A stretch of DNA of 64,000 nucleotides, taken from assembly GCA_004794655.1 (NCBI GenBank), contig SMMW01000568.1, forward strand, positions 2,766,001 to 2,830,000. The letters are read 5' to 3'. A model generated the notes under the pieces. The model saw nothing but the letters and a program-made list of their open reading frames with translations. It was not told where the DNA came from and did not search any database. Of this stretch, positions 11,299 to 23,645 are shown one piece after another. The stretch's first letter is position 1. Each line of letters begins with the position of its first letter. This DNA is from Marisa cornuarietis (Eukaryota > Mollusca > Gastropoda > Architaenioglossa > Ampullariidae). The position numbers and the translations under genes were made by a program.

Positions 11299-11998
11299 AA
11301 GAGCGAAAGCAGAAAACTCAGCATGCTGTCCGAGATGATAGACAATCCTCACATCAACGAATGGCGTGCCTCAGTTCTTGACCACGTCGTCCTTCAACAT
11401 CGCTATCAACGCAGATTGAGGCACTCCAGACAAAACATACCATTACAATGTGCTGTACAACACTGTTTAATGCAAACACAAGAGCGAGAAAGAAAACCTA
11501 TACAAAGGATATGAATGAAAACTGAGCACAGATCATCGATAACATTTTTAACGTCCCAAGCACCCTCAAAAATAATGTCATAATGTTTACTTCCATTACC
11601 TACCTCGTATACGTTAAATACATTTTTCTCCATTCAGACACACGTGGTATGCTTGTCCTTTTCTGTCATGGCTATTTTGACGCTAACACCTTCCATGTCT
11701 GTTGCGATTGTTTAGCCCCAATGATATTTTTCGCGGCTTCAGCTACGTGTTAGGAATACAATAATTGCAGGAGAAAATCCTTATCTTTCTAACCTACTCT
11801 TGTTCATTTTAAATCGTTAAGTGGAAATCGAAAATGACAAATGTACAGACAAATCAGTACAGTATTTATAGATATTGCCCATATTGGACTTAAATGAAAC
11901 ATCATAATAGCTGAGTACAAATTTCCGAAGTTGTACACAAAAGCTGCTAAAGACTACAAAAAATGATACATATTCATAAAAAATACTAAGCTCAGATC

Positions 11999-13335
11999 CT
12001 AAGAAGGCACGACTGAAGGGAGATAATTATTGTACTTTTTTAGCAGTCTTTGAGCCTGGTCGAGTGCCTCCTCCCCTGTGGTGACTAGGACCGTGTTGGA
12101 TAACCCCGCTGTCCACGTGCGCCGGAAGGAGGAGAGTTTAAAGTAGGGCGGGTTGTCAATCAGCACGTGGGGGATTCCCAGCAGCACAGAGAGGATGTGG
12201 CCGTGCAGTCGATCCGTGATCACCACGCGACCGCGCTGTAAAAAAGATAAACCGTTAAAAGCCATCAGAAAGGATGTCTCCATGTGTGACTTCCCCTGGT
12301 TTGTCACCCATCCTCGCCAGTCGCTGACAAAAACACTGAGGTTGGTTGGTATCTCGGGTACTTTATAGCCAGAAGACTCGCCATCCCCTCTCTTAACCCA
12401 CGCGATGTCGTGGGTAGGTGGCATAGTACGAGAAATACGCCCCAGGCCAAACGCCATGTCGGGCATCAGCATGAGGTTTGTCCCCGGAAAATTGTTTTGC
12501 GCCAGACCCAGCGACTGTCTGTCCCGCAGGAAGATGGTCAGATTTTTCCTGTGAGAGTAAATCTCACGGCACTTATTTAGATGAGCTTTATTATCCTTGT
12601 TAAGCCAGATGCTTTGAGAAAACAAAACGCTAGGAAAGTCTGGAAAAATATTTAAGACTCTTTCCCTAGTGAAGTCCATGCTTGAGTAGCCGACGAGGTT
12701 GCCTCCACCTTGCATAAAAATAATAAGCGATGTTGAGTTGTATTTCTTGCTTATTTCCCTTGCCTTCTTAAGGTTGTCGTCGTTACAGTGTCCAGTGGAA
12801 CAGCTGAACACTATAGTCACGTTAAGCCGCTTTAAGAAGGCCACCTGTCCCGCCGCTATGGCGGGGTCGCCTTTGTTCTCGTAAGTCGCGAAGTCCATCA
12901 GCATGGCGTGACGTCGACCCGCTAGCAATGACGTCAGGACCTGCACGTGCAGGCGCTGTATCTCCCACACCACCTCGTCGTTCGTGTGCAGGGTAGGAGC
13001 CAGGCGGTCCGTGTCGAAGGGATGACGGGTGTAATCCAGGGATAAGAACTCACCCCATTCCTTTAGCACTGTTGCATTCTGTGGAAGAGTTGGCCAGCGA
13101 AGACCAAAGGGAGATAATGTTTCATTTGTGGGCGAATTGACTTGTAAAGCTGTTCGCTGAGGATCCTGTGAGATAAAATTGAAACTAGCAGGTCGATCTT
13201 TGAGATGACAACTAACTTTCTGTATTTGCTGACGTAAGTCGATATTAGGGCTGTACCATAACAGCAGGAACGTCGCAGTTGTCAGGAAGGAAGCCACAAT
13301 ACATCGCCTTGAAGGTAGGTTAAAAGACGGTAGGT
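11999..13335 (-). CDS. Polysaccharide pyruvyltransferase family protein, copy 1 (main 3' exon)
   Basis: Encodes 444 complete residues of a predicted type II Golgi membrane enzyme that would transfer pyruvate from phosphoenolpyruvate onto a sugar, forming a ketal. After a basic segment, a hydrophobic signal anchor appears (CIVASFLTTATFLLLWY). The catalytic domain has NKGDPAI, QGGGNL and ITDRLHGHILSVLLGIPHV, the signature of the family. Several N-glycosylation sequons (NAT, NVT, NST, NLT, NLS) fit a luminal domain. The open frame has no ATG before the anchor. I place the exon start at a splice acceptor (CTGTTTCAG) whose last base is 13336, in the same phase as copy 2, so the initiator exon lies further upstream. 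About 2.3 kb upstream is a transporter gene of the same orientation; a decayed RTE element fills most of the gap. The substrate sugar is unknown. Confidence 0.85.
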
Positions 13336-13574
13336 CTGAAACAGGTAAGACATTGAACTTGTCACACAATTTGTACTTCAAATGTGCATGTTAAGGGTCC
13401 TCGTAAACATTAGTCATCTCAACCCGCTTATTTTATAGCAAGCTTCGAGATCACTTAAGTCCAAAATGTTCAAGCAGTTATTATTGGACTAACAATAAGC
13501 CAACTCTTTTATGCTGTACTGAGGGTAGATTTACATTGGTTTCTTTAAGTATCTGTTTTGTATATAGTTTACTT
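13336..13574. other. Presumed intron or upstream region of pyruvyltransferase copy 1
   Basis: Lies between the inferred splice acceptor and the RTE remnant. I found no convincing initiator exon with a donor in the required phase. Confidence 0.4.
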
Positions 13575-15573
13575 TATTCCTTGTTACTCTTCGAGGAGCA
13601 TAGGGCCGCAACAACACCTCGCCAGCGAACCCGGTTGTGGGCAGCTCCCATGCTGTTCGCCCATCCTTTGCCTGGCTCTCGACTGATTTTATCCAACTCT
13701 TCTGTTCCCCTGGGGGTTGCAGTTAAGTTCCTGCCTGGCAATGGTGTCAGCTGGTTTGCGCAGGGTGTGTCATATCCAACACCACTTGCGCTTTTAGATG
13801 TCTTGACTAGTGGCATTCTGGTTAGTTCTTTTCCACAGGCTGCTATTGGAGATCTTTTCAGGTCATCTTTTTCGAAGATATGGCAAAGGCATCGGTTGGT
13901 ACAGTTCTGCAGCTTGTTGTTGATGGTGTTTGTCATTCTCCAGGTTTCAGACCTATTCAGTAGGACTGCCTTCTTATTGGTGTTGAGGACGCGGGTCTTA
14001 CTGTGGAAGGATAAGCTCGTGAGTTCCAGATGGGGCGTAGGCTATTGAAAGCATGCCTGGCCTTGTTTTTGCGGCTTATGATGTCGTCGTCCGCTTCACC
14101 GTCCTTGTTGACAATGCTCCCCAGATATGTGAAACGGACTGTTTCTATGATGCTCTCTTCTTGAAGGTGGATTGGGAGTTCCTGCTTGTTGTTGGTTTTC
14201 ATCCTGGTCCTCTAGCTGTTTGGTGAAGGCCCATTGGATACCGGCGTTGTTGTCTTGAAAAATCTTACGCATAATCCAGTCTATGACCATCAGGAAGTTT
14301 GTCGGTCATAATATACAAACCTGTCTTACGCCAGTCTTTATTACAAAAGGTTTTGTGAGTTTCCTGTTGTGGATAACTTGGTAGGACGAGTCTCCGTACA
14401 ATTCCCGGATAATGTTGATAAATTTAGGCGGAATACCATAGTGGTTCATCAGCCTCAAGACGACGTCCCTGTCGACGCTGCCAAAGGCCTTCTCAAAGTC
14501 CACAAAAGTTATCTAAATGGAGGATTCGACAGACTGCTCAATGATGATACGGAGGGCTGCAATCTGGTCAGTGCATTACCTATCCTGGCGAAACTCCCTG
14601 TTTGTTCTGGTCTCAGTATCTTGTCTAGTGCCTTCTTTAATCTCTCTAGTACTACCCTTGTCAGGACTTTGCTGGGGATGGACAGCAGCATGATCCCTCG
14701 CCAGTTGTTGCACTGGGAGAGGTCTCTTTCCTTTGGTAACTTGACCAGGTAGGCTAATTTCCAGTCAGTTGGGACTAGCTTTTGTTCCCAGATCTTGTGT
14801 AGGAGGGGCTGTAAAATTGTTGCTGTTGTTCCTGGGTCTGCCGTTAGTGCTTCTGGGGAGTATGCCGTCCGGGCCTGCTGATTTGCCACTCTTCATTCTT
14901 TTGATGGCTTTGATGATTTCTGTCTTAGTGGGAGAGCTGGTGTTGCTGGCGGTGTGTTAAGTAGTGATGGTGGATGAGGTCGATTCAGCCTCTCTTTGAA
15001 GTGCTCCATCCAGCGGTCTCTTTGTTCTGCATCGCTTGCTATGGTCTTGCCGTATTTGTCTTTCATCGGCTTGTTTGGGTTAACGCTCCTGCCTGACAAA
15101 GTTCGTGTTATTTCGTGTAGTCACTTCATGTTTCCGTGTATGGCTGGTGTCTCTGCTTCCTCTGTCAGTTCATGGGTGATGCGTCTCTTGTCCTCCCTGA
15201 CAGACCTTTTCACTTGGCGGTTGGCTTCCCAGTATTTCGCTCTGAGACTTTCTTTCTTTTGCTGCTCTTGGCACTGGTTTACCTGTTATTTTAGTCCATT
15301 TCTTGATTCAATCTTTGCCCAGTCTCTGGAGTCATCCATTCGTCGTGTTTTCTTTTCCTCTTCATTAGAACATCTGTACAGGTAGTCTTCATAATCATCT
15401 TTAGTGTTGACCAGTGTTCTTCAACTGATTCTTTGTCAGTCTTGAAAGGGCCTCTTACTTATTCTTGATTTCACAGTTATAAATTTCCCTTGTCTCCTTG
15501 ATCTTGAGGTACTGACTATTGAACTTGTGGTGTGGTTTGCCTGCTGGATCGATGAAGGACTTCAGCTTGATCT
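13575..15573 (-). mobile_element. Decayed RTE-like non-LTR retrotransposon A
   Basis: Read on the minus strand from 15573 downwards, broken frames follow the order of an RTE-type ORF. First comes the linker after the endonuclease (KHDEWMTPET near 15310). Then come WMEHFKERLNRPHP (about 15000), SPEALTADPG and NNWRGIMLLSIPSK (about 14700-14850), DFEKAFGSVDRDVV (about 14480) and YLGSIVNKDGEADDD (about 14120). The end is the typical W..VVAALCSSKSNKE terminus near 13580. Stops and frameshifts separate these blocks. The 5' endonuclease is mostly missing. It sits between the pyruvyltransferase and transporter genes of unit 1, so without it those genes would be only about 0.3 kb apart. Confidence 0.85.
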
Positions 15574-15590
15574 TGTGTATATACATATAA

Positions 15591-16694
15591 TCACGTTGAC
15601 TTAAACAATAATTTTATCATAATAGATAACAAGTGTGTGGGAGGCGTAAAATATAATTTGCTCCGTGTGTGTGTGAGAGAGAGAGAGAGAGAGACTGATA
15701 GATGACCTTTCAGCCGGTTCATGATGGTACTTTTACTCCACACATCAGGTCTGCCTTCTGCTTTCCCTCTGACGTACACAGCCAGCCCCACAGCCGCCAC
15801 CGTTAGCCCCGCAGCGTTGACGCCAGACGCACTACGTGACCCGCTGACGTACAGCAGCGCCACCACAAGCACGCGCTTGATAACGTTGGCCATGGCGTGG
15901 CTGACCACGTCCAGCGCGCGCAGGATGACGCTCGTACTGATCAGCGAGTACGTGACGTGAAACGCTCCCGATAGCAGCAGTGACGTCACAGCCAAACTTA
16001 TCCTACGTGACACAATATCCGTGATCTGCAGCCACCAAACAGAAGTCAAAATCACTACTAAAACTGTCGCCAAGAGACACGCTACAAAGCGGCTGAACTG
16101 GCGTAGGCCAACGTGTAACTGTGATGAGTGCAGTCCCTTGATGGCCAGGTTTCTGACGGCCAGCAGCACGTTGGAGCCCATAGCCAGTGCAACGCCAGCG
16201 CTCAGCGCGTGCGGTGCATTCAAGGGATCGTCAGACACGAAGATCACGGCACCGCCGATGACCATGGGCAGACTGACCCACACGCTGCAGCTGAGACCCT
16301 CTCCGTGCCACACCCACTGCGCCAGCGCGGATACCAAGGGCTCCAGCAGTTTGATGGCCAGCGTGGAGGCCGCCTCTGTTCTTGCTAAGCTCCAGTTGGT
16401 CAGAAACGTGGACAGCACGTGCATTAATATGGCAGCGCGATAGTTGGCCCGTAATCTAGCACTTGTCCCGTCGAGGTTAGTTTTGTCTTCGTCGACATCA
16501 GCCGTTTTGGTTTCCCACGTGGTTGTCGTGAATAGCCAGCAAAATAACATTTGAACCACCGTTAAAGCAGCAGCCGTGATGACTGGGGTCACGTGTGGGG
16601 TCGCAATGCTGACGTTGGTAAGAAAAATCTTGGCCATCTGATGACAAGCGTACGATGACACCGTCCAAGCAATGAAAGCTCTGAGAGGACCCAT
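15591..16694 (-). CDS. TPT-family (EamA/SLC35-like) transporter, copy 1; possible Golgi PEP transporter
   Basis: A 367-residue multi-pass membrane protein of the triose-phosphate-translocator family, with about ten hydrophobic segments. The start MGPL at 16694 is chosen because copy 2 begins identically; a second ATG lies one codon upstream. Family marks are Lys115 in TLAIKLLEP and the pair Lys273-Arg274 in NVIKR within the penultimate helix. In plastid phosphate translocators the equivalent Lys-Arg binds substrate phosphate, but the pair is widespread in TPT proteins and does not fix the substrate. Residues 1-311 align with copy 2 without gaps. The tail (about 330-345, SLSLSLTHTR) is translated from a GT/GA microsatellite. 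Its consistent pairing with a pyruvyltransferase suggests it delivers phosphoenolpyruvate to the Golgi lumen, by analogy with fission yeast Pet1/Pvg1. A nucleotide-sugar substrate is the main alternative. Confidence 0.82.
   Translation of the reverse strand: MGPLRAFIAWTVSSYACHQMAKIFLTNVSIATPHVTPVITAAALTVVQMLFCWLFTTTTWETKTADVDEDKTNLDGTSARLRANYRAAILMHVLSTFLTNWSLARTEAASTLAIKLLEPLVSALAQWVWHGEGLSCSVWVSLPMVIGGAVIFVSDDPLNAPHALSAGVALAMGSNVLLAVRNLAIKGLHSSQLHVGLRQFSRFVACLLATVLVVILTSVWWLQITDIVSRRISLAVTSLLLSGAFHVTYSLISTSVILRALDVVSHAMANVIKRVLVVALLYVSGSRSASGVNAAGLTVAAVGLAVYVRGKAEGRPDVWSKSTIMNRLKGHLSVSLSLSLTHTRSKLYFTPPTHLLSIMIKLLFKST
15665..15694. repeat. (GT)n(GA)n microsatellite inside the transporter 1 tail
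   Basis: A GT run and then a GA run. On the minus strand it encodes the Ser-Leu repeat and Thr-His of the transporter C-terminus. A similar compound tract sits at the same place in copy 2 (31385-31443). Confidence 0.92.
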
Positions 16695-16826
16695 CATTCT
16701 GGCTTTCTTCTGTCTGCTGTCTGCTTTGCCAAATCTCACTTATTCTGTGCAACCAAACAAGCCACAATTTTTTTTAAAGAATCTGCCAACGTTCTTAATT
16801 TCTCTCGATTTGCGTATGGGATGCCA

Positions 16827-16898
16827 GTGACGTACTTCGTCAAGAAAATCTTTGCCATCTTCTGACAAGCTTACGATGTCAACGACCAAACAATGTAA
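16827..16898 (-). pseudogene. Short fragment of a transporter (TPT) 5' coding end
   Basis: Just upstream of transporter 1, this stretch closely resembles 16608-16680, including CAAGAAAATCTTTGCCATCT and CTGACAAGCTTACGATG. Read on the minus strand it keeps MAKIFLT, the same peptide as residues 20-26 of transporter 1, with a stop codon just before it. It appears to be a small tandem duplicate of the first transmembrane segment. Confidence 0.65.
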
Positions 16899-17999
16899 CC
16901 GCGTTTTTTTATATGAATAATAAACGTTTAGCTACCTTGTGCTTCTAAATAAACAATGAGAATGTATTTTCTTCTGTATGACATTATTTGTAAAGAAACT
17001 GTGATTGTATATTGTACCAATAAAATTAGTTTTATTTTCATGCAGTGTGCATGAAGTTATGAAGTTCTTATTGTACGCGTATAAGAAGTGATTCTCGCTG
17101 TTTTATTTACATGGTCAAAATGGACTTTCATGATGGGAGAATAACTAACCCACAGCTACGAAGCTATTAAAGTTGGATATTTTCTGTGTCTTGTTCCACT
17201 TACTGTTGCAAAATCTAGCTGCGCAGTTCAGTGACAAGACAATCGATGCTGAAATACAAACATTTTGAAAAAAGTTTTTTAAGTTATGCAATCTAACAGA
17301 TTTTCTTCAATTTTGGATGTTAACAGAAGAGTCAAGCTGTGATATTGTACTTATTATTGTGTAACATGTTGCACGCAGCAAATAGTAACTCTTGGTGCTT
17401 TATACGTCACGAAAGAAATAATTTGAAACCACAAAACAGCTTTAGAGTACCATCAACAGTTAGCAGCACAGGGGCTTTAACGAAACATGTGTCTCATTTC
17501 TCTTTTGTTGTATAAAAATAAGATGCTAGAGAAGTGTAAGGAAAACAACTCGCAAACAGTGAGATAGAGAAATACTGGCAAATACCAGGACCTCAAAGTG
17601 CACCGTCACAGGACTGACACTTTGTGAAGATTGGCTCTAATGTAAACTTGTTAAATGGTTTTTCGCCTCACATTCACACATGCGCCCGCACTCAAACTCT
17701 CCCTTGACGAAAATTAATAATCGACTCTTATATAATATACTGCGGCATGTGTGATACACGCCTACTAATATCCTACAGAGAAATTGGTCAACAACACAGA
17801 CATCACGACAGGAAGGGGATATTTTGAAGGTTTCAGCCAATGGGAGAGATGGGAGTGTGTGTACAAACGTGACGTCACGAAATGGCCTGTTCCTATCCAT
17901 GGTGATGTTTGTTGGCACGCACGTCAAGAACTGAAGAGAGAGTTTTGGAAAATGTCTTGTATGGAGCTTCACTGATTTTCTTGCTCTTCTTTGTACTTA
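16899..17999. other. Upstream region of transporter 1, no gene recognised
   Basis: AT-rich. Around 17835-17880 there is a CCAAT sequence followed by a CRE-like TGACGTCA (17870-17877), which could be a promoter. TGACGTCA also occurs inside the coding sequences nearby, so this is weak evidence. Confidence 0.4.
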
Positions 18000-20200
18000 G
18001 GTGGACATAAGGCATCCACTAAAGAGCTCCATTTTTGTCTGTCAGTCGTAATTGAATAAATGTGCCCTAGGTAAGTTTCTGGTCCTTTATTTCTCTCTAT
18101 CTATTGACTTCCGCCATATTTCTTTTGGCCGACCATGTTTTCTCTTGCTGTCTTTGTGTGGCTGGTTCTTGTAAGGATTTCTTCATTGGTAATTATATTT
18201 TGACAGAATATCTTAAAAAGACTTATCAGATGTTTGATTTGGAAGGTCTTTAGGCTGTACCTGATGTTTGCTGATATATATCCATCCGTTGTTACTACAC
18301 TTCAAAGATGAGTAAATTTTATATTTTTCTCTACTTTGCTATCAGTGGAGATAAGTTTTGCTGATAATGGCGTTTCCTCTTTTTTTTTGCATGTGTTTAC
18401 TTTTTGTCCTATTTTTGATACAGTTTTGGGGAGATTGTTGATTTTGTGTTGGCTTGGAATAATGTTGAAGTTATCTGCTAGCTTGCTGTTGCTACAAACC
18501 ACCTGACAAAGAAAATGGGAATATACTAATATTATTACATTTACTATTGTTATGGTATTCCGTATTCACGCATGATATTCCATTATTAGTCCCGTAGTAT
18601 GCTATCAAGTGCTTTCTGGAAGTCTATGAACACGGTATCGAGAGTCCTGTTCCATTTTGTGCTTTGCTCTATAATCTACCTTAAGGTGAAGATTTCATCA
18701 TGGGCTGCTTGTTCTTACCTGTTAATGTCGTCATTAGTGGGTCTCTTCAAAATAATTCGGCTGAAAATTTTGATTTTCTGTGATAACATGGCTGTGCTTA
18801 GCCAATTACTGCAGACCCCTAAGTCAGCTTTCTTTGACAGTTTGAAGCTTGTAATTTTCTTCCATTCTTCTGGTGTTTGTTCAGTGTACCATATTTTCTG
18901 GAAGAACTTGCAGAGCACCTTCGGCATTTCTTCTACCACCAGCATTAACATTTCCGACTAAAGCCCATCATGTTCGGGGGCTTTCCCGTTTTTGTTGTTG
19001 GATGGCTTTCTTTACTTGTGTTACGGCTATGGGTCCCAAGTTTGTGTTCATGTCTTCACTTTCTGAGATATTAGCTAGTACTGAAGGGCTTGGTCGGTTG
19101 AGCAGTTGCTCAAAGCGCTCAAGACAGTTGCGTCTTCTCTCTTTCTTACTTTCCTCAGTAATGATATTCCTATCTTGAGATTTTAAAGGTAGATCTTGAC
19201 TGCCCCTTCTCTTTCCATTTTTAACCATTTTGTAATCATGTAAACCACGTTCTTGTCTTATCTTTCTGCAGCTGCTTCCGGTCTTATGACTAGATTTTAG
19301 ACAAACTTTCTTTCATCGCTTTTAGTGCTTTTCTTTACTTTCTTGTCTTTCTGGGAATATTCTTTCACCAATTTCTAAGCGTGAAGACTTTGTTTTAAGC
19401 CACTGATGTTTTATCTCTTTTCTCTGCTCTATTGTATTTCGTAGGTCCAAGGTAATCCAGCACCCTTTTACTATTTTTTCTGTTGCCGATGTTCTCCTTA
19501 GTCGCTTCTTTCATTGCTTGGTTGAAGTTGGCTATTGCCATTTTAGTATTATCTATTAGAACACTGAACTTATTTTTCAATCCCATGACAAATGTTCGCT
19601 TAATTACTGAGTCTTTACGTTGATCCATATCAAAGCGTGGATGCTTTTGTTCTCCCACCTTAGCTTATCTGAGCTTCAGAGAAAATTTTCCAATGAGCAA
19701 GTTATAGTCAGTACCGATGTCTGCCACCCTCCGTTTTAACTCTGATGACTTGAAGTTTGTGTCTTCTCTCTATTTGTCATTAATGATAATGTGGTCTGTC
19801 TATCTGACTCGGTCCTGCAATCAGGTGACTTCATTGTCGCTTTATGAATCTTTTGTTGAAAATGTTGGTTCAGTGTTCTCGTATTCCAGCAACCAGAAAG
19901 AATGAGTTTTGAGGGTGAGAGCAGGTTAGATGTTATTTTGGAAATGTCCTTGCGGTTTTGGTGCTCAGCCATCATAACTCGTTACCTCGTCCACCGCCCC
20001 ACTGTCACTGTTTGTTGGATTGTCTCTAGTCTCAGTTTCTGTAACGGTATGTTTTTACGGAAAGGAATTGAAATTAGTCCATTTCCCAATCCCCTTGTGA
20101 CCAGTAGGACTGATGAACCGTTCTTAGTCTGATCTCTGTTCCTCGACACGGGTGGCCCTGCCCGGAGCTAGTGCTCCTGTCGACATATTGCTAAAGGTCA
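18000..20200 (-). mobile_element. Decayed RTE-like non-LTR retrotransposon B
   Basis: On the minus strand, degraded blocks appear in RTE order. A 5' leader-like part is near 20150. An endonuclease start (CWNTRTL) is near 19880. The linker (KRVLDYLGP...KRDKT) is near 19420 and LERFEQLLNRPSPS near 19100. An RT N-terminal part (EEMPKVLCKFFQKIW, EEWKK) is at 18850-18940 and a C-terminal GRPKEIW-like piece is near 18120. Many stops and an internal deletion in the endonuclease are visible. It is more decayed than element A and only distantly similar to it. Confidence 0.72.
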
Positions 20201-22135
20201 TCAAGACACACATCTCTTTACCACGCAAGCTAGTTGTCCATCAGGGGGACTGAAATTTACCCAATCATAATTTATTGCACCATACTGTTCCTTAGCGTAA
20301 GTGGTATACTGAGTCTAGGGCATAGAATGTGGAAGGTAGATTTCTCCTTCCTCAGCCTTTACCTCCCCTGATAAATCAGATACCAGTTCTTTCTCCGCTA
20401 AGAGACAAAAGCACACGCAAGTACAGAGTAAATGAAAGTGTGCCAGGTGGCGCAGAGGATCATGAAATCGTTCTGTGTATACGTGTCATAAGGCAGACAG
20501 AATAATTTCATTGGCTAGTCGCGTGCACCAGCATCCTTAAGACTTCATTCTTGACTAACTCTTGTACATTATCCAGATGATAAAAAGTACTAGGGAAATT
20601 GCATGAACACAAAAATCATGCATCTGTATAGATTTACATTTACGTACTGTCACCTTTTTTGTACCTAAATATTCGCACGCATAAATTTAACACACACTAA
20701 TAACTACCATCTGACCATGTACTTAAGAATAAATAATATTTTCTATTCAGCTTAAGTTAAGACTAGATAGTAAAATGTATGTCTGTGTGGGACCTTACAA
20801 GTTTCAGTAGCAGATCATTTCATCTCTTACCTCAGTTTCCTTCGAATTTCCCAACTTTTTGCGATGTGATTCCTTGAAGAATAAAAGAAAAAGATCAATT
20901 ACTACATTTTATTTTAAACATCCTAATGCAGTTAAATATAATACTCTCTTCTGCTCCACAAAAAACATGCGCTGAGAAAATATATCCAGTTGATACAAAT
21001 ATTTGTGATAGTTTTGATAAGTAAATATCTCTGAATTAAGACATACCATCATTATCATCCTTAGGATCATTCTTACGTTTTCTTTTATATCTATAATTTA
21101 TTTATATATATATATATATAAACACCGTCTTATATTTGCTTTTATTTAAGCTATTTGTATATCTGTTCAAACTTTTTATAAAAAAGCTGTATGGGTGAAC
21201 TGCTATTTGTGTTTAGTCAGTTTTCCCATACCCTTTCAAGATGTTCATGAATAAAATTAACGTCAATGTTGCGGACAGCATCAACAAGTTATATTGCGAC
21301 ATATATCGCTAGAACGCTTTAAAGGCCACTGTTTGCCTTTTTACGATTATTCCTTCGTCATAATATTTTTGTCAAAATGTGGACCCTTTTCATTGAGTCT
21401 TGTAAAACCTAGCTGTATGCAAACATTGAGCAGTCAATTAAAATCCTCCTTAACTATTAGTAGCTTAGTTTAGTGCTAGACGTTAGCATCCCAGCTGTTG
21501 TGACTTGCAAACGGCCCAGCACACCAAAACTAAACAAACTACTTCATTTCTACATAAAACTATTTTTTTTTATGAAAATGCGAAAAATGGTCTTTTATTC
21601 TTTGAAATTTTTTTTCAGTACTTTGTACAGACTAACTCGTCTAATATATTTAACTACACTTTGATGTTGATCCATAAAAAGATTTTAAGGAAATATACAG
21701 CAGTTACCTTTGAGGTCCTTACGTGAGCCACGCTGGTCAATGAAGTCGCGAGAAAGAAAATCCGAAATGTATCCATCCACCTAACATTCAGTGTTCAGTT
21801 CGCGGACATTCTCTGTGTGCGCACACTCAAGGCCATAAAAATAACTGTAAAAACTCAACGTCGTCTTTAAGTTCATGAAGTTTCGATTCCCTCTTGCAAG
21901 CTGCCTCGGGCTTTGAACAAATCTTCCCTGACTGATTCTCTTGTCTCCACAAGCTGTGGCAACGAGTTGGTAAATGTCCATTAAATTGTCCCATACATTG
22001 ATACCAAGCATTCCCAATCTTTTCACCTTGTACTAGGACCGGTTGAACGAATTTCAATGAGGATTTCTCTTTCAATTAGTCTGACTGTCGTTGAAGTTCG
22101 GTGAATGACCTGCATAAAGATTACTTGATTTTGAT
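20201..22135. other. Intergenic, AT-rich, no gene recognised
   Basis: Contains a short (TA)n tract near 21105-21120 and poly-T runs. No coding signal or recognisable repeat family was seen. Confidence 0.5.
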
Positions 22136-22161
22136 CACTGGGACAACTGTGTTCTGTGCAC

Positions 22162-22250
22162 ACGTGTGTTTGCGTGTGCATGTATGTATGTATTTGTTTG
22201 TTTGTGTTTGCGTGTGCGTGTATGTGTGTGTGTCAGAGAGAGAGAGAGAG
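22162..22250. repeat. Compound GT/GTAT/GA low-complexity tract
   Basis: Alternating GT, TATG and TTTG units pass into a GA run ending near 22250. Confidence 0.9.
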
Positions 22251-22484
22251 GGCGCGCAGCACACGAACAATTACATTTAAACTGACAACTATTATCGGTG
22301 CAGGCGACACCCGAGGTTGATATACAAGTATAATTTTTTCCCTTTAAGTGGTGCACTTGCTTCCTCTCTCTATACTAATCGCCTCTCAGTATCTTTCTTA
22401 TCGATTAATCTCACCTTTTTGTGCTGGTAGAATACATACTGTGAAATTAGCGCAGCCAACGTACTCAGTATTGTGACTGAGACT

Positions 22485-22488
<4 letters not shown>

Positions 22489-22575
<87 letters not shown>

Positions 22576-22584
22576 CACACACAC
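22489..22584. repeat. (CA)n(CGCA)n microsatellite
   Basis: A CA tract, then about eleven CGCA units (22532-22576), then a short CA tract. Confidence 0.97.
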
Positions 22585-22886
22585 AGAAGAATAATACGTC
22601 GCATATATACAGACGCAAGGTCTGAGAACTGCGCTGCTCATCGCTGTGCGAACATCATATTATTGCTATTATTATCAACTACCATTACTGTACACACTAC
22701 GGTGAGTATAACGTCATCAAGCGATGTGGATTTTTCAAGCTCGTTATCGTCTTAGGAGACGGACCATCGTTGATGAGTTCGGCAGTTTAAACTGAAAGTT
22801 CGTTATGGCGCACGTTACTGTGTACACGTTTTCTGCTCGCAAAAATTGAGTTCTCTCTTTATACTATGGCAAGTCCAACATTTTAT

Positions 22887-22970
22887 TTATTTCAGACTCC
22901 GTTGCGATGCTTATTTCAGGTTCGTTTATAATCACTTATTTCAGGCTCCTTGGTGAGCGCTTGTTATAGA
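22887..22970. repeat. Four-unit tandem repeat of about 25 bp
   Basis: TTATTTCAG recurs at 22887, 22911 and 22936, and as TTGTTATAG at 22961, a spacing of 24-25 bp. The repeated core happens to resemble a splice acceptor. Confidence 0.7.
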
Positions 22971-23645
22971 ACATCGTGTCTGGTCTTCAATGACGGTGAG
23001 TACTGCTCAAGAGATGTAAGAAGAGCTTGAAAGACCTCTTCGGAGAAAAATTTACTATGTTGTCGTTACTATGATTCAACTAATATCAAAATATTAAAAT
23101 TGTTTTTATCTTTCCGGGTTTTTTTTAATGATGTTATTACTCTTCTTGGTTAGAAAATTATTATCTCCTGTACGACAGGGCTACATGAAACATACATATA
23201 GGTTGTTTAGCCTAGTTGATCAGGCTACTTTACTTGAAAGAGACAAGTGACAAATCTTTATTTACGAGGGAAGTAGAATAAGTAAAAGTTATGCTTTCTT
23301 CCATATAGCCCTCGGTCTAAGTAGAAGAAAGTAAAAAAAACTACCAAATTAAAAACAAGGCTATAAAATCATAGCAAGAAATCTCGTAGATGGTAGTTGA
23401 ATTGACAGGGTTTGGGGTTTTTCTTTTTTCCTTTTTTTTTTTTTTTTTGGCTACAGCACTAGCAACATGTGGTACGTTTGTTTTGTCAGTGCGAGTAATA
23501 GATGATTAATCTGAATAGGAAGCTTCTGTAGGTAATCAAAGGGTTTGTAAAAGGTGTTGTAGGAGTCCTACTTTGAAGTTGTACAGACTGGATTCCCCGT
23601 TCTTTGAAGATGCAAGAGAAGCTTGTTGCAAAGAGCACTAGCAGA
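22971..23645. other. Intergenic, no gene recognised
   Basis: AT-rich sequence with a poly-T run at about 23428-23448. No coding signal seen. Confidence 0.5.

Noticed and set aside
13536..14048. A 170-codon open frame on the plus strand
   Set aside because: It is antisense to the C-terminal part of RTE element A and has no motif of its own.
17870..17877. CRE palindrome TGACGTCA as the transporter 1 promoter
   Set aside because: The same octamer occurs within coding sequence at about 12926, 15981, 27992 and 31756. It is also more than 1.1 kb from the start codon, so it is not diagnostic.
20430..20530. GGTGGCGCAGAGG considered as a fourth SINE head
   Set aside because: No B box or body blocks of the family follow it.
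22489..22584. Regular repeats considered as a possible CRISPR-like array
   Set aside because: These are simple CA and CGCA microsatellites with no spacers, in a eukaryotic sequence.
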